Positions 25,495 through 33,956 of a DNA stretch of 64,000 nucleotides are shown here, piece after piece; the first letter of the stretch is position 1, and the number at the start of each line of letters is the position of its first letter. Both the position numbers and the translations under genes were made by a program. Under the pieces are notes generated by a model. The model ran no database searches and had not been told where the DNA came from. It worked only from the letters and a program-made list of their open reading frames with translations. Origin of the DNA: Levilactobacillus acidifarinae DSM 19394 = JCM 15949. GTDB lineage: Bacteria > Bacillota > Bacilli > Lactobacillales > Lactobacillaceae. Location of the stretch: contig NZ_AZDV01000005.1 in the NCBI RefSeq assembly GCF_001434835.1, positions 451,248 to 515,247 on the forward strand, written 5' to 3'.

Positions 25495-28215
25495 TTAAGC
25501 TTTAGGTTTGGCGTGCCGGGCTTCTAATGGTCGGAGCCATTCTGACATGAACCACAGAACGAAGAAGAGGGCCAGACAGGCGAGACTGATTAGGGCACCG
25601 AGCTTGAGCCCCGGCGTTTGATACGTCAGGGTGACCTTATTTTCACCCCGTTGTAGCGGAATCCCGATCATCCCCGGATAGTTTTTGACCACCGGGACGA
25701 GGGACTTAGCGTGCATGGCGGATTGAATCCTCACCGGTTTGCCATTGACCTTGGCCGTCCAACCGGGCGTCATCGGAATTGAGACGTAAAGCAGTTGGCG
25801 CTTGGCGGTCCCCGTAACGGTTCCGGAAATCCAGGAAACACCGCTGGTCGGTCCCAGCTTGAAGCGTTGCTGAGCCAACTTTTGGGTAAACTTGCGGTAA
25901 ACGGCTTGGTTCAACGACGCAAATTGGTTGGGCCGGTGGGCCTTCGGGTCATCGGTTACGTAGCTAATCTTGAGCACGGTTCCCTTGGTGCGTTGCCCGA
26001 AGTTCATGATATACCGGTACCCATCGGCGTTGGTCAGGGGTTTAGCTTTTTTACCGTTGACCTTAAGGCTGGAGTACACGATGTTATCGGCCGGTGAGAA
26101 CCCGTGGAGCAGACCCGTTGCGTTGACGCGTAAGGTGATGGTCTGCAGGTATTGCTTGCCGGATTGTTTGGTGGCCGTTCGGTCCGGAATGCTCGTGGCG
26201 TCGGCCTTGGTGACTGGTCGTTGCGTCGTTTTAAGAATTGAGGCGGCCGCTAAAGTATTGGCCGGGGCCCCCAAGGCGTCCAGAACCTTTTGTTGGTTAG
26301 TGAGCGCGTCTTGGTCGTAGAGTTGGACGTGGGCCAACCGTTCCGGAACGGCGAACCCGAAGCCCGCGTAAGTGGTAAGCGGGGTAATCGGGGGTGTTTT
26401 GTAGGAATTCAACCGGTATTTGACGCCCAATAACGTATCCGTAACGTGAGTGTACCCCTGGAGACTAATTCGGCGCACGTTCGGGCTAAAGTAGCCTAAA
26501 TCGTGTTGGAAGACCCGGGCTTGTTCTTCTAGCGTTGAGGAGTAGGAGCTGACCCCGGCGTAGTTAAATAGGAGTGGATCGTTATAGTGATTGTAGGCGC
26601 CCTTATAGGCCTCACTGATGGTTGAGTGCAGAAATTCAACCCGGTGTAAGTTGGGTTTAGGTTTCGCTGCGCCCACCTGCTTGAGCAGACCGGTATCGGC
26701 TTTATAGGCCTTGGTAAAGGCGGTTTGGGACCCAAACTCGATGCCCCGGGTGCCCACCAGAAAACTCCCGCCCAGTTCGGCAAAGATAATCAGGGCCATA
26801 AGCCCGATCCGCGCGGGCCGCCATTCGCTGATAAACAGGAGCATGGTGTTGAGCAATAGTAGACCTAACGCTAATGAAAGGAGGTGAAAGGCCGGTTGAC
26901 TATGGAGGTACAGCGAATTATTGTAGGTCGGTTCCATCTTATAGTAAAGCTTGGGTAAGATCTTGACGGCCACGAACCCGATGGTTAAGAGCCCCGCGCC
27001 CCAGACTAACGCTAAGATCTTCTGGGGATCGTTCATGGTTTGGGCGGGATGGGTCTGCCAGGCCCGATAGGCCGTGACGATGGCTAAAAACGTAAAGAAG
27101 TAGACGTTGCGAAACGGAAATCCGGCTGGTTGTTGGAACATGTGCCAAGCGGTGTTCAGGACGGTAACTAAGAGGCCTAAACCCATCGCCAGTAGCAACC
27201 ACATCGTCCGTTTTTTCTCAACGGCCAGGATGCGGGGAGACACGAAGTAGACGATGAGTAACAGAAACATCAGCGTGCCCATGAAGACCGACGGTGTGTG
27301 GTAGAGGTGGCCACTGTAGGTACTACCGGCCGGGCCAAACTGGGCTAAGACTTCCGGCCCGAAGAGTGGCGATAGGTTGTAGTTTTCGGTGATGACGTTA
27401 TTTTTACCCGTCAGTAACATCCCTAGAGCCGTGGGAATGAGGACGACCATGGTCATCCCACCGGCCAGTAAGGACCCAATCACGAATTGGCGAATGGCCG
27501 GCCAATGCATTTGCCAGACGGTTTTAAACGGTGTCGGTGTCGATTGGTGTTCGATAATCAGGTACACGAAGTACAGGATCGAGAAGAGACAGGTCATGTA
27601 ACCCATGTAGTAGTTGGACAGGATGGTGATCGTCAGGCTGACCGTGTACAGGCCGAAGTGGTGATGGTGGACCAGGCGGTGAAGCCCTAACGCGACGATT
27701 GGTAACCAGATCAAGGCGTCCAGCCACATCATGTCGTAGAAGTACATGGTGACGAAGCCACACAGGCTAAAGGCCGTCGAGAAGAGTAACAGCGACCAGC
27801 CCGTCTTGAGGAACGCGTGGCGTAAGAAGACGGCCATGGAAAAGCCAATCGTGCTGATTTTTAGAATGATAATCCAAGTGAGGGCCGTCGTAATTTTTGC
27901 GGCGGGAAACAAAAAGATTAGTAAGTTGAACGGACTAATGACGTAGTACGTTAATAGTGGAATTAGGCCACTACCGGTCCCTAAGGATAGGGAAAATAGG
28001 TGAAAGTGACCGCTCAGAATGGTCGTGCGTAAATATTCCAAAATGGGAACATACTGAGCCCCCATATCGCTAAACAGAAGATTTCGGTGGCCAAACGGGG
28101 TGATCTTGAGATGCCAAAAGACCAGGACCATGATGGCAAATGGAATCAAAAAGGCTCCCCCATATACCCAGCGGCTGACTCTCAGTGCCGTAAGGGTATC
28201 TCGATGCTGTTTCAT
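25495..28215 (-). CDS. YfhO-family large membrane protein
   Basis: A 906-residue integral membrane protein: about 13 helices in the N-terminal 500 residues, a long extracellular region (about 510-865) and a last helix (about 872-893) before a basic tail. The SDMGAQYVP segment near residue 50 and the WLDALIWLPIVALG segment match the YfhO family, which has a GT-C glycosyltransferase-like layout. In other Firmicutes members glycosylate lipoteichoic acid or are needed for biofilm or stress survival. The acceptor here is unknown. Transcribed alone. Confidence 0.88.
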   Translation of the reverse strand: MKQHRDTLTALRVSRWVYGGAFLIPFAIMVLVFWHLKITPFGHRNLLFSDMGAQYVPILEYLRTTILSGHFHLFSLSLGTGSGLIPLLTYYVISPFNLLIFLFPAAKITTALTWIIILKISTIGFSMAVFLRHAFLKTGWSLLLFSTAFSLCGFVTMYFYDMMWLDALIWLPIVALGLHRLVHHHHFGLYTVSLTITILSNYYMGYMTCLFSILYFVYLIIEHQSTPTPFKTVWQMHWPAIRQFVIGSLLAGGMTMVVLIPTALGMLLTGKNNVITENYNLSPLFGPEVLAQFGPAGSTYSGHLYHTPSVFMGTLMFLLLIVYFVSPRILAVEKKRTMWLLLAMGLGLLVTVLNTAWHMFQQPAGFPFRNVYFFTFLAIVTAYRAWQTHPAQTMNDPQKILALVWGAGLLTIGFVAVKILPKLYYKMEPTYNNSLYLHSQPAFHLLSLALGLLLLNTMLLFISEWRPARIGLMALIIFAELGGSFLVGTRGIEFGSQTAFTKAYKADTGLLKQVGAAKPKPNLHRVEFLHSTISEAYKGAYNHYNDPLLFNYAGVSSYSSTLEEQARVFQHDLGYFSPNVRRISLQGYTHVTDTLLGVKYRLNSYKTPPITPLTTYAGFGFAVPERLAHVQLYDQDALTNQQKVLDALGAPANTLAAASILKTTQRPVTKADATSIPDRTATKQSGKQYLQTITLRVNATGLLHGFSPADNIVYSSLKVNGKKAKPLTNADGYRYIMNFGQRTKGTVLKISYVTDDPKAHRPNQFASLNQAVYRKFTQKLAQQRFKLGPTSGVSWISGTVTGTAKRQLLYVSIPMTPGWTAKVNGKPVRIQSAMHAKSLVPVVKNYPGMIGIPLQRGENKVTLTYQTPGLKLGALISLACLALFFVLWFMSEWLRPLEARHAKPKA

Positions 28216-28771
28216 TAAAACCCCTCCGTAGTTAATCAGTAAGATCGTTGTTAAAACCGTGGCCTAGTTATCCTCAAAAGGCAGGTAAGCGCGGATCGCC
28301 CTCACGACCCAGCGGCGGACCAGCCAGATGATGCAACGGGTTCCACGTCTCGTTATCTGTATACTATCTAGGATAACACGTCACTAACGTTGCACAAAGT
28401 TTACCCCTCTTTTTGGGTAGGGGGCTGAACAATGTCCGAATCTTCACGGAAACTTAGCGCTTAGGCCACAAAATTAACTTAAGGTGCCGTTATTCTTTGT
28501 CAGGTAGACTATAATTTTAAGTGACTAGTCGGTTCAGCGATTGAACGAGCATGCTGGTAAACTTAGTGTCGCATAAGGTTATCACTACTCGGGGGTCGCA
28601 CGCAAAAAAGACTGCTACGAGCGAATCACCTGTGCGTCGTGAGCCACCGTGGGGAGTTATACAGCTACCCTAAGGGCTTCTAAACCGGAGAAAATCGCTA
28701 AGGCCAGCCGACTAGTCACCAAAAATAATGATATAAAGGAAAAACTTGAATTATTAAGGGAGGAATGTTTG
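28216..28771. other. Divergent intergenic region between yfhO and the two-component operon
   Basis: About 550 bases. On the minus side a GTTATC/GATAAC inverted repeat flanks a TATACA-like -10 (28345-28374). On the plus side a TATAAT lies at 28510-28515 without a good -35, implying a leader of about 250 bases. No gene or known riboswitch is recognised; GGGAGGA at 28758-28764 is the binding site of the response regulator gene. Confidence 0.45.
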
Positions 28772-29464
28772 GTGAGTGCTACAGCCCAAGTATTAGTCGT
28801 CGAAGACGAACGGGAATTATCCGCCGACATCGTTGAATTAATCAAGCCGATTTGTGAGCCCACGACCGCCTATGACGGCGAACAGGGGGAATTTTTGGCC
28901 AGTCAGGACGTTTTTGACGCCATTATTTTGGATTTGATGTTACCCGGCGAAAGTGGGTTAGACCTGTTAATGCATATCCGTAGTCAGGGCATCTCGACGC
29001 CGGTCTTGATCCTAACGGCGAAGGACACAATTGCCGATAAACTCCGCGGATTTAACGATGGGGCTGATGATTACGTGACGAAGCCGTTTCACCGTGAGGA
29101 ATTATTGGCCCGGATGAAGGCGTTATTGAAGCGTACCGGCCATTTAAACAGCAGTGACGTGATTCGGTTAGGCCAATTGGAGATCAACACCAGTAAGCAT
29201 TTAGCGACCTTTAACGGCGGCCCCTTGACGCTCAAGGGGCGGGAATTCGATTTGTTGGCCTATTTGGCCGCTAACCCGGGCACCATCATCACCAAAGAGC
29301 AGATTTTTAATCGTCTTTGGGGCTTTGATTCCGAAACTAGCCTGTCCGTGGTGGAAGTCTACATGAGTAATTTACGCAAAGAACTGAAGCGGGCGGGCAG
29401 TGACCTGTCCGTGCGGACCATTCGTAACGCCGGGTACATTGTGGAGGCCCCCGATGAGCAATAA
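28772..29464 (+). CDS. OmpR/PhoB-family response regulator
   Basis: A 230-residue response regulator. The receiver domain has the acidic pair Glu11-Asp12, phospho-acceptor Asp54 in ILDLMLP and the conserved Lys in KPF; a C-terminal winged helix (about residues 130-226) binds DNA. I chose GTG 28772, 7 bases after GGGAGGA; an in-frame start 41 codons upstream lacks a site and would add a non-homologous tail. It overlaps the histidine kinase gene by 11 bases. Confidence 0.93.
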   Translation: MSATAQVLVVEDERELSADIVELIKPICEPTTAYDGEQGEFLASQDVFDAIILDLMLPGESGLDLLMHIRSQGISTPVLILTAKDTIADKLRGFNDGADDYVTKPFHREELLARMKALLKRTGHLNSSDVIRLGQLEINTSKHLATFNGGPLTLKGREFDLLAYLAANPGTIITKEQIFNRLWGFDSETSLSVVEVYMSNLRKELKRAGSDLSVRTIRNAGYIVEAPDEQ

Positions 29465-30764
29465 AGTCAATCGTGCGCAACGGCGACGGTTATTTTTGAG
29501 TAATTTTATCGGTTTTTCGTTGATCTTCATCTTATTAGGGGTGATCGTCTTCGTCCTGTTTGGTCGGGCTATGCTGACCAGTACCGATCAGGCGTTGCGC
29601 GTCGAAGAGTCGGCGCGACTGCAGGGTCCGCCGAAGCCGTTTCAACACAAGACCAAGTTTCAAGCGAACGTCCAGAATCAGCACCCGTTCATGACCACGA
29701 CGTTAGTGTATGACCAGCAGGGCAAGATTACCAATAAACTTCAGTTGGGGTCGCGGTACGACACGTTGAAGGATATTAAGCTACACCGCTCGCAGGTGGG
29801 GCAGCTGAAGACCATTAAGGTCAATGGTAAGTTCAACTTTCGAACGCTATTGATCAAGGCGCCCAAGAGCACGAACGATAAGAACGTGGCGGGAAAGTAC
29901 CTTTTAATCATGGAAAACATCGACCCGCAAAAGGCGGCGATGCGTAACTTCACCAAGGTCATGTTGATCACCATGGGCGTGTTTTGGCTGTTGTCGATTC
30001 TGATGAGTGTCTGGATGTCGCGGTTGACCATGCGACCGATCCTGAGGTCGTGGGGCCGGCAGACCGAGTTTGTGGGCAACGCCGCCCACGAATTACGGAC
30101 CCCGCTGACCATCATTCAAAATAAGCTTGAATTCTTGTTGACCAAGCCTAATGATAAAATCATTGATCAGGCGGCCAACATTGCGATTGCCAACAGCGAG
30201 AGTCAGCGCCTCCAGAAGCTGACCCACGATCTGTTAGCGTTGGCCCGTTCGGATTCAAACACCTTACAGACCAACTTTGAATCGACCGAGGTGGCCGATT
30301 TCCTCCAATACACGGTGGAACCCTACACCGAAATTGCAGCGAGCCAGGGGAAAAAGCTAGTCTTGGCACCGGTTCCCACCTTTAAGGCCGTGTTGGATCA
30401 AGATCTGATTCATCAGTTGATGAATATTTTGATCGATAACGCCCTCAAATATTCACCGCAGGGCAGTACCATTACCGTGACGGCGCAACCGCTGGGACGT
30501 AAGTGGCAGCTGATCGTGGCCGACCAAGGGATTGGCGTGACGGGCAGAGACCGCGCCCGGATCTTCGACCGGTTTTACCGGGTCGATACCTCCCGTTCGC
30601 GTCAGACCGGGGGTAACGGGCTGGGCTTGTCCATTGCTCACTGGATTGTGGACCTGCATCACGGCACCATCACGGTTCGGGATAACCAACCTAAAGGGAG
30701 TCAATTCGTGACAACTTTGCCGGTGAATCCGCCGAAAAACGGCCACCACGACGCTAAGAAATAA
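29454..30764 (+). CDS. Sensor histidine kinase
   Basis: A 436-residue membrane kinase. It has two transmembrane helices (about residues 18-40 and 165-187) bounding an extracellular sensor of about 125 residues that is basic and Lys-rich. The H-box AAHELRTPLT has His212, and the ATP-binding domain shows NALKYSP (N box), DQGIGV (G1) and GGNGLGLSIA (G2). The layout resembles CiaH/LisK-like kinases of LAB. GGAGG lies 7 bases before ATG 29454 and overlaps the regulator gene, so the pair is co-translated. The signal is unknown. Confidence 0.92.
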   Translation: MSNKVNRAQRRRLFLSNFIGFSLIFILLGVIVFVLFGRAMLTSTDQALRVEESARLQGPPKPFQHKTKFQANVQNQHPFMTTTLVYDQQGKITNKLQLGSRYDTLKDIKLHRSQVGQLKTIKVNGKFNFRTLLIKAPKSTNDKNVAGKYLLIMENIDPQKAAMRNFTKVMLITMGVFWLLSILMSVWMSRLTMRPILRSWGRQTEFVGNAAHELRTPLTIIQNKLEFLLTKPNDKIIDQAANIAIANSESQRLQKLTHDLLALARSDSNTLQTNFESTEVADFLQYTVEPYTEIAASQGKKLVLAPVPTFKAVLDQDLIHQLMNILIDNALKYSPQGSTITVTAQPLGRKWQLIVADQGIGVTGRDRARIFDRFYRVDTSRSRQTGGNGLGLSIAHWIVDLHHGTITVRDNQPKGSQFVTTLPVNPPKNGHHDAKK

Positions 30765-30766
30765 CC

Positions 30767-30800
30767 CAAAGGCTTAGCCATTAACAGCTGAGCCTTTTTT
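30767..30800 (+). terminator. Terminator after the two-component operon
   Basis: AAAGGCTTAGC / GCTGAGCCTTT stem followed by a T run. Confidence 0.88.
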
Positions 30801-30890
30801 ATTTGGGAACAGTTTGCAGAAATATTTTAATATGGTAAGCTTTGTTCATTAAGTCTAAACGAAATTGGTCCAGGTATAAGGAGCACACAC

Positions 30891-31856
30891 ATGTTAACTA
30901 TCCGTGATATTGCCGCTAAGGCCGGGGTCTCAGTCTCGACCGCGTCGCGCGCGCTCAATAACAATCCACGAATCAGTCAGGCGACCAGGGAACGGATTCA
31001 GAAATTGGCCGCCGCTGAGGGCTATTTGCCCAACTATAACGCTAAAAATTTAACGGCGGGAGAAGCCAACGCGGTCGGGGTCGTGTTCCCTAACACGGAA
31101 CGGGTCCTGTCCGAAAATCCTTTTTATATTGATTTACTACGGGGTATCAACGCCCAATTGGTCCAGCGGCATTACGTGCTATCGGTCGCGATTAGTTCTA
31201 CGGCCGAAGAACTGTTGGCCAACGTAAAGTCGATGGTGGCCCAGGGGAAGATCAAACGGTTCATTCTTTTTTATGCGCACCAGGACGATCCAATTGCCGA
31301 TTATCTGCGGCAACAACATTTACGGTTCGTGACGATTGGCCAGCCCGATCAACACCATAACGACTTTTTCGTCGACAACGATAATTTGCAGGCGGGGATT
31401 GGGGGCGCAACCTTCCTGTTGGACCAACTCCACGTTAAACACCCGGTCTTTGTCGAATCGGGGCACCGCTGGGCTTACGAACAGCAGCGGCGGGAAGGTT
31501 ACGACCGTGTGGCAGCGCGTTTCAACGTTGAACCGTTGGTCTGCAAGCTGGGGGATGCGCCCCGGGTCCGGGCGTTTATCGACCAGCATCCGGAAATTGA
31601 TGGGATCATGGCGACCGATGACTTTAACGGCATTGAATTTTACCGGTTGTTCCGTGAGAAGTACGGGGTCAGCAAGTTCCCCGTGGTGAGTTTTAACCAC
31701 TCGTTGCCTGAGGGGTTAACGGATGCGGATCTGCATTCGGTGGACCTATTCCCAGAGAAGATGGGCTCGGCGGCCGCGAAATTATTGTTCAGTGATCGAG
31801 AACCAATCGACACGCCAACACCGGGACAAATCCGGATTCCGTATGCAATAAATTAG
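30891..31856 (+). CDS. LacI-family regulator, probable maltose regulator
   Basis: A 321-residue LacI/GalR protein. The DNA-binding head is at residues 3-50 (IRDIAAKAGVSVSTASRALNNN, then the NYNAKNL hinge), followed by the sugar-binding domain with DGIMATDDFNGIEFYR. It precedes the maltose carrier gene, whose promoter carries two LacI-type operator-like sites, so it most likely represses the maltose genes (a MalR-like role). The ligand is inferred from context. No terminator follows; instead a folded RNA element begins 8 bases after its stop. Confidence 0.88.
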   Translation: MLTIRDIAAKAGVSVSTASRALNNNPRISQATRERIQKLAAAEGYLPNYNAKNLTAGEANAVGVVFPNTERVLSENPFYIDLLRGINAQLVQRHYVLSVAISSTAEELLANVKSMVAQGKIKRFILFYAHQDDPIADYLRQQHLRFVTIGQPDQHHNDFFVDNDNLQAGIGGATFLLDQLHVKHPVFVESGHRWAYEQQRREGYDRVAARFNVEPLVCKLGDAPRVRAFIDQHPEIDGIMATDDFNGIEFYRLFREKYGVSKFPVVSFNHSLPEGLTDADLHSVDLFPEKMGSAAAKLLFSDREPIDTPTPGQIRIPYAIN

Positions 31857-31863
31857 AGTGCGT

Positions 31864-31975
31864 CAGGGACGGTTAGCTCACGAGCATTAACGTCACTAGG
31901 GTGAAAATCCCGGTTTTGGATTTTTAGCCTAGTGGGGTTAAGCGGAATGAGCTGTCCCTGTAAGCACGTTTCGGC
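31864..31975 (+). ncRNA. Structured RNA element, copy A
   Basis: Folds as: outer stem CAGGGAC (31864-31870), bulge GGTT, AGCTCA (31875-31880), pairing with TGAGCT GTCCCTG (31948-31960). Then unpaired CGAGCATTAACGT, an inner hairpin CACTAGG...AAAATCC / GGATTTT...CCTAGTG (31894-31934), unpaired GGGTTAAGCGGAA (31935-31947), and a tail GCACGTTTCGGC (31964-31975). The same loops with different but still pairing stems occur at 39342-39453 on the other strand. I cannot name a matching family with confidence. Confidence 0.7.
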
Positions 31976-32084
31976 TACGGTAGCAATTAAGCGGAACCCG
32001 TTGCCCCCTGAAAGCCCGATTTAGCCAGAAAGCCTAGTGGGGTTAAGCGGAATGAGCTGTCCCTGTAAGCACGTTTCGGCTACG
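31926..32084 (+). repeat. Direct 54-bp repeat: 3' half of the RNA element duplicated
   Basis: Bases 31926-31979 and 32031-32084 are identical over 54 bases (AGCCTAGTGGGGTTAAGCGG onward to TCGGCTACG). A third, degraded fragment with TTAAGCGGAACCC lies between them at 31987-31999 or so. The second copy lacks the 5' half, so it cannot fold like the first. Confidence 0.9.
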
Positions 32085-32220
32085 TGGCGGGGATTATGAC
32101 TCACTGTGGCTCGATTCAATGAATCGGATTGCAGCGGATGGAACAACCCCCAAATAATGAATTGGTTTGAACCATTGTTGCATACAATGGTCGGACCTAA
32201 CTAAAAAGCTAAAAAAGTTT
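32085..32220. other. Intergenic stretch, nothing recognised
   Basis: AT-rich sequence between the repeats and the terminator; no gene seen. Confidence 0.5.
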
Positions 32221-32278
32221 AATTCTACAAAACCACCAGTTCGACTTTGGCTAATACTTGTCGGGCTGGTGGTTTTAA
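32221..32278. terminator. Terminator downstream of the RNA element
   Basis: AAAACCACCAG / CTGGTGGTTTT arms, 11 bp, with a T-rich tail in both directions. It would end a transcript covering the LacI gene and the RNA element. Confidence 0.8.
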
Positions 32279-32333
32279 TTGTCAGCCCATCCAATTAACA
32301 ATTGGAATGGTCCAAAGTTTTAATAAAAAAAAT

Positions 32334-32395
32334 TGCGCAAACGGTTGCATTAAAATGAAAGCGGTGCCATAATAACTTATGTAATCGGTTGCGCT
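32334..32395 (+). promoter_or_regulatory. Maltose carrier promoter with two LacI-type operators and a cre site
   Basis: The -35 TTGCAT (32345-32350) and -10 CATAAT (32368-32373) are 17 bases apart. Operator-like TGCGCAAACGGTTGCA (32334-32349) overlaps the -35, and TGTAATCGGTTGCGC (32380-32394) lies just past the start of transcription. TGAAAGCGGTGCCA (32356-32369) fits the cre pattern TGNAANCGNNNNCA. This looks like maltose induction combined with glucose repression. Confidence 0.75.
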
Positions 32396-32458
32396 TGAGA
32401 TAGCACAACGTTTTAGCAATTATTTAGAATTGAAGTTGGTTTAAGGAGGTTTTGTGTC

Positions 32459-33829
32459 ATGGCAGATGTTGTTTCTAAGGATACAACCACGGTCGACAAT
32501 CCCGAAACGGGGTTACCCAAATTATCAGCCAGCACCATTTGGATGATTAACTTTGGTTTCCTAGGGGTACAAACGGCCTTTACGTTACAGAGTTCGCAAA
32601 TGAGTCGGATTTTCCAAACGATTGGGGCCGACCCCAACAGTTTAGGGTGGTTCTTCATCTTACCACCATTGGCTGGGTTGATCGTTCAACCAATCGTCGG
32701 GTACTATTCCGATAGAACTTGGGCCCCTAAATGGGGTGGCCGGCGGTTGCCTTACTTAGCGTTAGGCACCATCGTGGCGGTTATCGTCATGTGTCTGTTA
32801 CCGAACTCCGGTAGTATGGGCTTCGGTTATGCGTCACTCGCCGCGTTACTTTTCGGGGCCATTACCGTGGCCTTCCTGGACTTGTCTTCCAACATCGCGA
32901 TGCAACCGTTCAAGATGATGGTCGGGGACATGGTCAACGATGATCAGAAGAGTTACGCTTACGGGATTCAAAGTTTCCTGTCTAACACCGGGGCCGTTTT
33001 AGCGGCCATCTTACCGTTCATCTTCGCTTACTTTGGCTTGAGAAACGTGGCTGCTAAAGGGGTCGTGCCCGACACCGTGAAGGTTGCCTTCTACGTCGGC
33101 GCCATCTTGTTGGTCATCACGAGTCTGTTCACCATCTTCCGGGTTCACGAATACGATCCCGAAACGTACGCCAAGTACCATGGTATCAGTAAGGAAGATA
33201 ACACGACCGGTGGGAACTGGTGGACGTTACTGAAGTCCGCTCCCAAGGTCTTCTGGACGGTTACCTTAGTTCAATTCTTCTGCTGGGTCGCTTTCCAGTA
33301 CCTCTGGACTTACTCCGCTGGGGCCATTGCCTCCAACGTCTGGAACACCACCAACGCCGCTTCTGCGGGCTACCAAGCTGCCGGGAACTGGTACGGGGTC
33401 TTAGCCGCCGTGCAATCCATTGCCGCCGTGGTTTGGTCCTACGTCTTAGCTAAGCTGCCAAATAGCGTCCACAAGTTGGGTTACGCCGGTAGTTTAGGTT
33501 TAGGGGCCATCGGGTTTGTTTCCGTGTTCTTCATTCACAGTCAATACGCTTTGATCGTGTCCTTCATCTTGGTCGGCATTGCTTGGGCTGCGATGAACAC
33601 GTACCCACTGACCATGGTTACCAACGCCTTATCTGGGGCCCACATGGGGACTTACTTAGGGTTGTTCAACGGATCAATTTGTTTGCCACAAATCGTGGCT
33701 TCTCTGGCCAGCTTCGCATTGTTCCCATTATTGGGTGGTGCGCAAGCCAACATGTTCCTGCTTGCCGGGATCATCATGGCGATCGGGGCCTTATCCGTCT
33801 TCACCATCAAAGAAACTTACAAGGCTTAA
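32459..33829 (+). CDS. malT: SLC45/GPH-like MFS maltose:H+ symporter
   Basis: A 456-residue, 12-helix carrier. The segments QPIVGYYSDRTWAPKWGGRRLPY (loop 2-3, SLC45-type signature, quoted in parts here as QPIVGYYSDR and GGRRLPY) and SNIAMQPFKMMVGD are characteristic of the sucrose/maltose symporters of this group, found beside maltose phosphorylase in several lactobacilli. It imports maltose with protons. Strong AAGGAGG 9 bases before the ATG. It is followed by malP with a hairpin in the gap. Symbol assigned by similarity and context. Confidence 0.87.
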   Translation: MADVVSKDTTTVDNPETGLPKLSASTIWMINFGFLGVQTAFTLQSSQMSRIFQTIGADPNSLGWFFILPPLAGLIVQPIVGYYSDRTWAPKWGGRRLPYLALGTIVAVIVMCLLPNSGSMGFGYASLAALLFGAITVAFLDLSSNIAMQPFKMMVGDMVNDDQKSYAYGIQSFLSNTGAVLAAILPFIFAYFGLRNVAAKGVVPDTVKVAFYVGAILLVITSLFTIFRVHEYDPETYAKYHGISKEDNTTGGNWWTLLKSAPKVFWTVTLVQFFCWVAFQYLWTYSAGAIASNVWNTTNAASAGYQAAGNWYGVLAAVQSIAAVVWSYVLAKLPNSVHKLGYAGSLGLGAIGFVSVFFIHSQYALIVSFILVGIAWAAMNTYPLTMVTNALSGAHMGTYLGLFNGSICLPQIVASLASFALFPLLGGAQANMFLLAGIIMAIGALSVFTIKETYKA

Positions 33830-33848
33830 TCATTTAAACATTAACTCG

Positions 33849-33887
33849 CTAATCCACAACGCTGAAATTTGGGTCGTTGTGGATTAG
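33849..33887 (+). other. Intercistronic hairpin between the carrier and malP
   Basis: A perfect 13-bp stem CTAATCCACAACG / CGTTGTGGATTAG without a T run. It may stabilise or process the carrier mRNA, or cause partial termination, so that both genes share one promoter at different levels. Confidence 0.6.
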
Positions 33888-33956
33888 TCATTCAAAATCT
33901 TATAGAATGTCAAACAACGATTAACGGAACTATCCATAGAAAGGGAGTTTTCAACG

